Shown here: positions 25,076 to 33,911 of the stretch, piece by piece | Layout: the number at the start of each line of letters is the position of its first letter | Numbering within the stretch: position 1 is the first letter of the stretch | Assembly (NCBI GenBank): GCA_033980235.1 | Contig: CM067075.1 | Location: 24,003,061 to 24,067,060 of the forward strand | Source: Diadema setosum | Lineage: Eukaryota; Echinodermata; Echinoidea; Diadematoida; Diadematidae | Length of the DNA: 64,000 bases | Direction: 5' to 3' | The notes under the pieces: model-generated | The model's database searches: none | Told to the model about the DNA's origin: nothing | The model's input: the letters and a program-made list of their open reading frames with translations, nothing else | Program-made: the position numbers and the translations under genes

Positions 25076-28000
25076 AGAATACAATGCAAGTATGGATACG
25101 TGTTAATCCAGAATCTGTGGCAGATTGACATTGTATTTCATTGTAAACTCCCAAATCAAGAGTGGGAAGGGACTGGTTTATGAGACTAGTTTCGTGTACA
25201 TAGTTTCCCTGGCGGTCGGTTTCAGTTATGAGTCATATGACCATGTCACCTGACAAGTATGTGAGTTACTAGCCTGCGGAGAACACACTTCACAGATCAA
25301 TTTTCCACATGGTTAGACAGATAGGCAATGATCACTTTGTTTCAGATTGCTACACAGTGTACAGAAATGGGCATTGTGCTCAATACATGGTATTATATTC
25401 ATGTTTTTCTTTGTCTTGGTCTTTGTCACTTAATATCCTGTTTAGAGAAAGCTCAGTAAAGTGAAAGTAGTGGAGCAAAAGGAATGGTCAGTGCAAACTT
25501 CAGCGTACTCAGCATATCAAGGAGAAACCGATTTATAATCATATGATTGTTATATAAGAAAAGCTGGTATATTGCATCCTCAACATTCGCCCAAGGAGCT
25601 TATCAAGAATGTATTGGGTGAATGCAGTCTCATGTTGCAATTGCATGGAATGCCATAAAAGTGATCTCAGACTGTTATTAAAAAAAAGAAAAAGAAAAAA
25701 AAAAGATCTCTTTGAAAACAGCTCAGCAGTAAATTGATTGATTATTTTTTGGCCACTTGATTAAGACAGCTACAGGTAATCATGTATTCTTTAATAGATG
25801 CCTGCAAGATGCTGTCAAGGATGATTTTACAGCATCCAAGTTCTCGCTACTTTCCTATGTAATACCCATGCTATTTCACATGAATCTTCGTTAGTGTGTT
25901 GCAACATCCGTTTATGGCTGGAGCAGCCATACATGTGCAGAAACGTATGCATGGAGTTGGAAAAATGTTCTAGTAAACTTGAACATTTGGTAGAATACAA
26001 AGTGTAGTTCAATGACCCAGTTAGCATGTTAGCATGATCACACACCATGCCACACGTGGCCATTGATGTGCATGTGTGCACTCACACGACTGAGATTGTA
26101 CACAACAGAGTGGATTGCAATTTATGTTCCTTGTAAAGATTAGATCATAGTTTTAAACTTGTACAATGATTATCTTGTAGATTAGCCCCATGTAGATGTT
26201 CTTGAAATTTAGCCATCATAAAGATTAGTTTATGATTTATAGAACCACAAGATTTCTTGGGGTTTACGGGGGAGGGGTCCTGCTCATAGTTTACACACTC
26301 GAAAGTTAAAGTGACCTCACTGTGAATCCCATTCCCCCTTTGGCTTCCAGGTGAACCTCCTATTCATGTTGAACACTACTGTATTGTCGCACATTATTGG
26401 GTTTATTGTTAGTGCTGTGTATCAGTATATTTCTTTCAGTTTTGAAATTTATTCATTATATGCGACTTTCTTTGAAAATTTTATCTGAAAGATTTGTTTT
26501 AATGTGGGTGCTTGTAGTCGTTTCAAACTATAATAAGCTAATCATCAAATTTTAAAACTTTGAAGATTACAAATAATGTGTGAATCTAACTTTAAAATAT
26601 ATGATTCAATTTCTGAGTAAAACTGAATGCCATCATTTGCTTGTGATAATTCTTTATCATCAAGTTTTATTATCAAGTTTCATCACTTGTAAGACAAATG
26701 TGTGGAAATTAAATAGGAAAAAAACAAACACAAACAAACAAACTGGGGAGGGGAGGGGGTTGGAGTTTCTGCGACAATAGAAAAGGGGTATTACGTGTAC
26801 CTCAAAAAACAGTTGTTCAGATGTTTAGCTTACCAGTAGCATAATATGTACACATGTACATTTGTATGTACATTTGTTTGTTTGTTTTATATTTGATGGT
26901 CTTGTGGCATTGAATTGTTTGAAATGGGCTAGAGGACAATGGAGGACAAAGATTGTGTTAGAAGTTGTTTTTGTTTGTTTGCTTGCTTTGTGCAAGGAGA
27001 TGGGTAACTTTGGCCAACATTCATCCATGCAGAGCAAGCCACAAAGAACATTTTCAATGAAAGTTGGATAATTTTTTTTCTTCTGTTTTTCGTAGCATTC
27101 TAGGAGAAGAAAACAAAATGTTAAGCTGGATCAGCCAGAGTACGTGTAGTCTCTTTTATCTCATGAAAATAGTCTCTTTTATTTCATGAAATAAACAAAT
27201 GTAAAAAACAAACATGAAATATGATGTGACTTAATGAATGCTCTACTCGGTATATCCACAGTAATTTGTTTTTGTTTCATCCATTTTGTTTGTCTGATTT
27301 GAGTTCAGTTTCCTGAATTTGTCTAACACTAATCCACTATTAAACAAGTCCAACCTAATTAAATTTCTTCTGCTGTTGCTGAATTCAGTTTCCTGAAATT
27401 GATATGAATTGCAGCTACCTCAAGAAGAAATTACATATCCATGATATATTTTGTTTTTGTTATGTTTTTATGGAAAAGATTGCTCCTATCTGCCAGGTAC
27501 TTCACCTCTGAGATAAATTTAGTTGTAGAGGAAGAGGCGAGTCGAGCTGTGGTTCCTTGCAAATCCTCTCAAATCAGGATGTTTAGGTCAGAAATTCATA
27601 TTGGGCGATGGAGGTGTTTGAGCATTTTTGCTGTAAACAGGAAAGCACCAGTCCACCCACTATCCTCTTGCACTGACTTTGTGTGACTTCCTTGTTCCCC
27701 TGGCAGAAATAATTGTTTATTAGGGTTCCAATTCAAAGACGCAAAAGCAGCGTTAAAACATGCACATATGCCATTTTTTTTTGTTTCTTGCATCACTGTA
27801 TAAAAATGTATTCTATTTGCCAACCGTTCACACATGGCCAAAAAGAAATCACTTGGCTGCAAATGCAACACTTTGAATCTCCAGGATGCATTACATGCCT
27901 TTAGTAAAAAAAGGGGAAAAAATGACTGCTTCAATGTCTCCTAGGACACCTGAGTGTGCAGACCTAGCATGATGAGTTGCAGTATGGGATTGAACAAATT

Positions 28001-29675
28001 GAGGATTTCTTGACATGTCATTCACACGTGCCATGTCGGGCAAGTTACGTACATCGCAAGGTTTGAGCATTTTGATGCATATCACAAGAGTTGACGATAT
28101 GACTTTGTGTCCACACACGAGAACTCACAGATTGTGCATTGCTTTGCACAAAATTGATTTCCAAAACCATTATCAAACTTCCTGTGTTTGTGTGAACAGG
28201 CTCACTGAAAGGATGCAGACTTGAGGCTTGTTGAAGAAACCAAAATTTAATCCATTCAAAATACTGTGGCATACTGACACCCCTTATGGCAGAGAATCAG
28301 AACTAAAAGAGAGATGTGGTTAAATCTTCTAGGATTATCAGAAATGCCAACTGTTTCTTTTTGCAGTATTTTGTAACTCTTTCTGCTAAGTATATTGGAG
28401 GTTTTGTGTAAAATACTGTTTTTGTCAAATTCTATTATTTTTAATTTACGAAAGGTAAGAATACTGTTTTCCACCAAGAACACCTTTTTCAACCCTGAGA
28501 ATACCACAATGCTGCTTACAAGGTTGGCATCCCTGGATTGAATGTAAACACATTTTACAAGTACTTCCTCTATAAATGTTAGGACATTAGTTTTGGAATC
28601 CTAAGTAGCAAACTTTACACATCCACGAACTCAGAGGACTCTGCATTCATTTGTCAAACATCACAATAGCAAATACACTTTCTGTATGTGCTGCTGAGAT
28701 ATTTCCCAGTGGGACTGTGCCTTCTGACATTCCTTTGAACATTCATAGGTTGTTGCATGGTGGATGGATTAGGATTAAATGTATCTTGCGGAACTGCTCT
28801 GACAAAATGTGGCCTTTAAATGTACCAGTACCCTGAGTATCATGTTTGCTATATTTGTACCAGGTAGTTCACATAAGACATGCCCTCTGCAAAATATCAA
28901 AATTTGTTGTCACTCCGATTTTCACTTAGTGGGGTCTAAATGTGAATTTTACGGAGTATGCAAAAACAAAAACAACTTCAAATAGACTGATCGATCAAGT
29001 GATTCTTTCGATCAAGTGATTGCGTTATCAATATTTTTTTTCCAAATACGTCTTTTAAACGATAGTGATATGCATTGCGCAAGCTTGTTGCTGTGGATTT
29101 ATAGTCTATAGATATACATGGCATATGTACTGAGAGATTTGATGGTGCTAAATGTTATGAGGAAGAAGGCTGTTTATTGGTCTGCATGGCCAGTAGTACC
29201 TGGTAGATATTTTGTGGTCTTTGATTATTGCAAATTTTGGTAGTCAACCAATATTCACAAAATCAACAACTCACAAAATATTGTCTCCCATCACACAAGT
29301 GTGTTTTCTTTTGTTTATAAGGTGGGAAATTGTTATTTTTTTCTCTTGAAAATTGATAAATACATCCCTTGGTTGCAAATTCAATCACTTAAAATATTGT
29401 TTTACATTTTACAAGTCCCAATTCACAAAATGTATAGCATACAGTGTTCACATATCACTTGGAACCCATTTTACATTGTACAGATGACTACCATGCATTC
29501 AACCATATCCTATGACTCATGGATGAACCTATTAACTGTGCCCCATACAGTATGTTTCATGCAGAATTTTACAAATTTCTGCCAATGGGAGAAATGCTTC
29601 TATTGCTACCGCTCTCTACCTTATTTATACCAGATACTTTAAATGCTTAACTGTCTCTGTACAGTGATATACCAT

Positions 29676-30100
29676 TACTCAGGAATACTGTAGGGCTCAG
29701 AGGATGAGGGCTTGAAATCATGAAACTTTTTGTAAGATTTGTACATGTACTTAAGAAACCTTAGCACTAAAAAAACCTTGGTATGGTATGAGATATTCCC
29801 AAACATTCATCCAGTGTGTTCCCATTGTGTTTGTCAAATCTTTTATTTGTGCAAGAGGGTAAAAAAAAAACAACTGCAACCAACGAGACATTTCAGTTTT
29901 TCATTGTAATGTGCACACAGATCCTTCAAACTCAATTAAAGAAAAAAATGGTACATGTATAAATTGCACCTTTTTGATTTAATATTAAATACTGTAGATG
30001 CAGTGATATACATTGTACACATACTCTTTACTCATCAGGAATACTGTAGGGCTCAGAGGATATGGCTTGAAATCATGAAACTGCTTGTGAGATTTTTACT
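29676..30100 (+). repeat. Duplicated 70-80 bp segment, 355 bp apart
   Basis: The segment around GGAATACTGTAGGGCTCAGA, followed by GGCTTGAAATCATGAAAC, occurs at about 29680-29750 and again at 30035-30105 in the same orientation with a few differences. It is a local duplication with no known function. Confidence 0.65.
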
Positions 30101-30644
30101 TTAAAAAGTACAGAAAACAAATCTGCTAGAAAGTTCTTGACACATGGACACATTTTCAGGAGAAGAATAGCTCATACATATAAACAGAAGCTGTGTCTTC
30201 TTGATGTTGTTTTACCTGATCTGTTGGGTCAAATACTCATGATGGACTTAAACAGAATTTTGGTTTTCCATTATACAGTGTATTTATTGTTTAGTGTTTG
30301 TGTGTCTTTTGTAGGTTTTAATTGGTACAATCATTTACATGACAAAATTTTATTACAACTGTGTACTTCAGAATAATCATCCCCCACCCAGCAGGGGGCT
30401 GGAGGCATTATCGACCTTTATGAAAAAAAGGCAAGGAAATTCCACGTGAACAAAATCACGGTTTCAGAGATGGTTTTCTTAAGGATATCTGTGAAACTGC
30501 ATGGCGTTTCTATCAGAGTCCACACCAAGGGATGAAATGACTCATACAAGGCTGACATACTCAGTTGTCATCTCATGGAATGTTGTTTGACTAAAATAAC
30601 TCTAGAAATTGACAGTGTTGCTCTCAGTTTTGTTGTTTTGTTTA

Positions 30645-30774
30645 TCTCATATACAAATGTAGTACATTTTAAACTTTTTAAAATGTGTGAAAAATACTCA
30701 GTTATGCAATCTCATATACAAATGTAGTACATTTTAAACTTTTTAAAATGTGTGAAAAATACTCAGTTATGCAA
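30645..30774 (+). repeat. Perfect 65-bp tandem duplication
   Basis: The 65-base unit beginning TCTCATATACAAATGTAG is present twice, end to end, with no visible difference, about 190 bp before exon 2. The identity points to a recent slippage or repair event, or an assembly artefact. Confidence 0.9.
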
Positions 30775-30962
30775 TTATATCACTCTTGTATATTTAAAGA
30801 TCTTAATTTCTGTTGTTGATGATGCTTTGTTTTAATCCAGATTGTTTTAATAGAGTTTCTCCTAAACTAGAGGAGTGTTGTTTGTCTGTATCTTAATCCC
30901 ATAAATTAAATCAGTATTTACAATTTGTCATGTTGTTGTTGTTGTTTCTTTGCTTATCCCAG

Positions 30963-31060
30963 ATCAGCGAGCTGAGCCATGTCAACATTCCTGTGATGTT
31001 AATGCCGGACGACTTCAAGGCATTTGGCAAGATCAAGGTTGACAATCAGATGTTCAACAA
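30963..31060 (+). CDS. PIP4K2: PI5P 4-kinase (PIP4K2), coding exon 2
   Basis: The exon encodes residues 43-74 and two bases of codon 75. It reads [19 protein letters not shown] and then [13 protein letters not shown], closely matching vertebrate PIP4K2 ([26 protein letters not shown]), the N-terminal segment before the kinase core. The acceptor is TTATCCCAG and the donor GTAAGT. The exon ends in phase 2, and the first base of exon 3 restores the lysine codon of the family sequence FNKEN. The phase match and unbroken frame give high confidence. Confidence 0.95.
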
Positions 31061-32779
31061 GTAAGTTGTCATCCTCAGCTGACGATATGAATGCTTTGTG
31101 TTTTGATTGCCCTCCCCTCCCCCCTCTCTCATATTCTCCCCCCAGTAATTACAAATCAAAAGCAGACAGCTGTCATGCTAAATCATTTTCAATTGTACAG
31201 AGATCCCCAACAAATATATCTCGCATCAAAATAAATCTTGTCAGACACTCCCAATTATACAACTGGTGGAAATGTAAGCAATGCAATGCAATGTGCATTA
31301 TGATCAATTCATAATAAACCGCAGCACTGCAATATGATTTGGGGAAAGAATGTAAGGTACAGTGTATCTATAATGGGATTTAATACCAGGGTTGTATGGC
31401 TGTACATACATTGCATATTTCATAGACAGTACCTATCTACAGCATTCATGTAATATTGGAGGTACATTGCAATGCTATGGTATGTTGTCAATTTTGGTAA
31501 ATATCAGTCATTTGCCAAATACTTTGAAGACTTGGAAATCCTCATTGGTCAAAAAAAAAATAAGTGAAAAACTGAATAGACTGCATTACATCGACAATGT
31601 TTGGCAACATAAACTATAATCAAAAGAAAAGAACTTACTTTTGCAAGTCATGTATGGGAGAATGTTTTTGAGGTGTGCTTATTGACACTTGTGGAATATA
31701 GAAAATTTCTTGACTTGCATTAAGTACACTTGAAAACCCATTAACAGGTGAGTTCTTTGTAAGTTGAAAATCATCTTTGTAGCAGAAACTGATGTCAGCA
31801 CATCCATTATGACAGCTTCTTAAGAAGCAATAACATATTTCCATTGTGTATAACATGAGAAGCAAAATTGTATACGGTTCGCCTACCCAATGATGAACTA
31901 TTGTATTAAAAGGATGCTGCTCTCTGCAATACTGTTTCCATAATGACTTCAGTCGTTAAGCTACATTTGCATCTAATGTCCAGCAGAAATGCCAACTGGT
32001 ACCTGTTTGGATAGAGTCTCCGTTTGTAAAAGAGCTCTGCAATTTTGTCGAAATAGAAACCTAATGTGGAGTGCACACGTGTATGCTGATTGTTTATTGA
32101 CATCATATGCATACAATGTACACTGTAGTCAATTTGCATGGTATAATCACTCCAGATGATAGACAGCATTAAACAATGATAGAGTATCATTGCTAAGTAC
32201 TATGCATAATCCAAACCCAATACAAGGTCAGATTGTTTTGTGCGTCTGCAACTTATGCAAGAAATAATGAAATGACAGCGTGTGCTGTGAAATAAGCTTG
32301 AGGGATTTCCTAGCAGACAATGATGTCACAAATGTATACACACAAGTAGTTATGTACATGTATCAAGGCTGTATGCATGGTTGTTTTAATGTGTATGTAC
32401 ACAGGGTGACCAGATTAATGGAGAACATTCTATATGATATAGATGTAGTACATACAGGCTGACCAGATCAGTGGAGAATTTTCTATGTGGTGTAGAATGT
32501 AGTTACAGTACATGTATGCATGTGAAAGGAAATACATTATAGCTCACTCAATCTAGAATGATTTCACCCATTCCAGAAAATTCTAGGAAGTGCTGGCTGA
32601 GTGAGGCACTGTCCCTATAGCCCAATGTGATTGGTAGTTAATTTTGGCAATGATGTTATGCACATATTAGGAAGTGAGCCATCCAGGATTCCTGGAATTT
32701 GGACTTGCTAGTATGTTCAGGTATGTAGCCCCAGGTTGGAGAAAATTACAGAATGTACTAGAAAGGGGTGAATGGATAG

Positions 32780-32787
32780 TATATAAG
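32780..32787 (+). promoter_or_regulatory. LTR TATA box
   Basis: TATATAAG lies in the middle of the LTR, about 620 bp before the polyadenylation signal, as expected for the U3 promoter of an LTR element. The same box is at the matching place in the 3' LTR (about 37507). Confidence 0.6.
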
Positions 32788-33400
32788 CTGGAGAAATTCT
32801 GCAGTAGGCAGAGTACCCAACACCTCTGCTCTGAGAGTTACGTCACTTCTGGCTCTGAAGCGACTTGTTATAGTCAGTCCTGTGTTACCTGCTGACCTGC
32901 TATACAAACTGTGTTTGTGGAGATAAGGCCTGGGAGACATTTTGCTTGCAGAGAATTAATTTGCCTACGTTGGAGATAGACTCCATATTTTAGTGTCAAC
33001 GGACATTATTACGGCAAAGCTGTGACGGCTGGATTCCTTGCTGGACATTATAAAGTGAATCATCATTCAACGCATCAACTGGACGTGGTCGTCATAACTT
33101 TTGGATTTTGCACGTTTCGCCATGGACATACATTGTGGATTTTACCCCGGATTAATAACGAGGATTATCACAACCTGCGCCTCTGGATTTACGTCTGAGG
33201 TATCATTCATCGGTGCATCGCGGATCATTCATCTGTGCATCGAACATCGTATCTGGACACTGTCAAAGGGTTACTTGCTTTCAAATTTTGGACTGTAATG
33301 CACGTAAGTGATTCTATTACCAAGTTGTAATTGTTTGTATTGATCGTTATTGTACTGATGTGAAAACCGATTACGAGTCTGTACCCACAATATCACTGTT

Positions 33401-33406
33401 AATAAA
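33401..33406 (+). terminator. LTR polyadenylation signal AATAAA
   Basis: AATAAA is located 66 bases before the end of the 5' LTR; the copy in the 3' LTR is the functional one for the element. Being in the sense direction inside intron 2, it could also cause premature polyadenylation of the host transcript. Confidence 0.55.
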
Positions 33407-33475
33407 CCGCCTGAACATTAGTTGATTGTTTCTTTTGTGCGATCATTCTCAGAGTGATTTTGGTCGTAACAAAAT

Positions 33476-33493
33476 TGGGGGCTTGTGTCCGAG
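33476..33493 (+). promoter_or_regulatory. Candidate primer binding site
   Basis: TGGGGGCTTGTGTCCGAG starts four bases after the LTR end. Its first eight bases equal the tRNA-Pro primer site of many retroelements (TGGGGGCT, then CGTCCGGGA), after which two extra bases and mismatches appear. Priming by tRNA-Pro or a related tRNA is plausible but not proven. Confidence 0.5.
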
Positions 33494-33611
33494 AAGTGAA
33501 TTTAAAGCCAAAACTTAGAATTTGGAACGTTCCGGAATCCAGAATATTGGTACAGACAAAATACCAGTGAGTTGATTGTTCAATTGTACATTGTGTGTAA
33601 TACATGTGACA

Positions 33612-33911
33612 ATGTCAATCAGTACAATGGATGTTCAGGCATTTGTTCAGAGGACAGATTTGTCCCTCAAAGATTTGCAAAGGTTACGCAAATGTGATTT
33701 GACTGCTATTGCACAGCATTTAAATGTAGATGTTCCACAAGGTGTAAGAAAGGCAGAGATTCTTGACTTAGTAGCTGGTCACATGGAGCTCAAAGAAGAA
33801 ATTGACATTTCAGATCAAGCTCAAATGTCAGATCAAACACGGCTTGAGCTTGCTAAATTGGAAATCAAGGAGAGAGAAAAGGGAATTAGAACTGGAAATG
33901 AAGAAACTTGA
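33612..33911 (+). CDS. Gag N-terminal part, separated from the rest by a frame change
   Basis: The frame opens at ATG 33612 (MSISTMDVQ) and encodes about 90 meaningful residues. A helix-extension-helix stretch (LRKCDLTAIAQHLN, then GVRKAEILDLV) resembles the SAP-like N-terminus of Gmr1-type Gag. The charged helical segment that follows continues naturally in the +1 frame, so this frame becomes meaningless after about 33880 and stops at 33911. The purine run AAAAGGG at 33877-33883 is the probable site of a one-base gain. It could be a mutation in this copy, a sequencing error or a translational frameshift site; the first two seem likelier. I do not give a corrected protein. Confidence 0.7.
   Translation: MSISTMDVQAFVQRTDLSLKDLQRLRKCDLTAIAQHLNVDVPQGVRKAEILDLVAGHMELKEEIDISDQAQMSDQTRLELAKLEIKEREKGIRTGNEET

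Larger units (their letters stand above)
7538..30962 (+). other. Intron 1 of PIP4K2 (23.4 kb)
   Basis: The intron starts GTAAGT and ends TTGCTTATCCCAG. It contains at least a dozen inverted-repeat elements and retroposon remnants, listed separately, but no nested gene that I can support. The stretches 7982-8898, 9694-9912, 12430-12813, 14950-16589, 17156-18137, 18551-20609, 21045-22955 and 25076-29675 hold only AT-rich sequence with short simple repeats, for example TTTC/TCTC at 15886-15950, a G run near 18010 and AC/TC at 18720-18780. Confidence 0.85.
32324..33471 (+). repeat. 5' long terminal repeat (1148 bp)
   Basis: The repeat starts TGTCACAAATG and ends GTCGTAACA, a TGT...ACA pair. By eye it differs from the 3' LTR by one missing G (GACGGCTGG against GACGGGCTGG near 33026) and one substitution (TTACCAAG against TTACCGAG near 33319). 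An imperfect internal tandem duplication of about 54 bp, with units starting TGACCAGAT, occupies about 32406-32515. Short reading frames in the LTR occur identically in both copies and are not considered genes. Confidence 0.95.

Noticed and set aside
32674..33298. Short reading frames inside the LTRs, repeated at 37400-38025
   Set aside because: They are identical because the LTRs are identical. They have no similarity to known domains and lie in untranslated LTR sequence.
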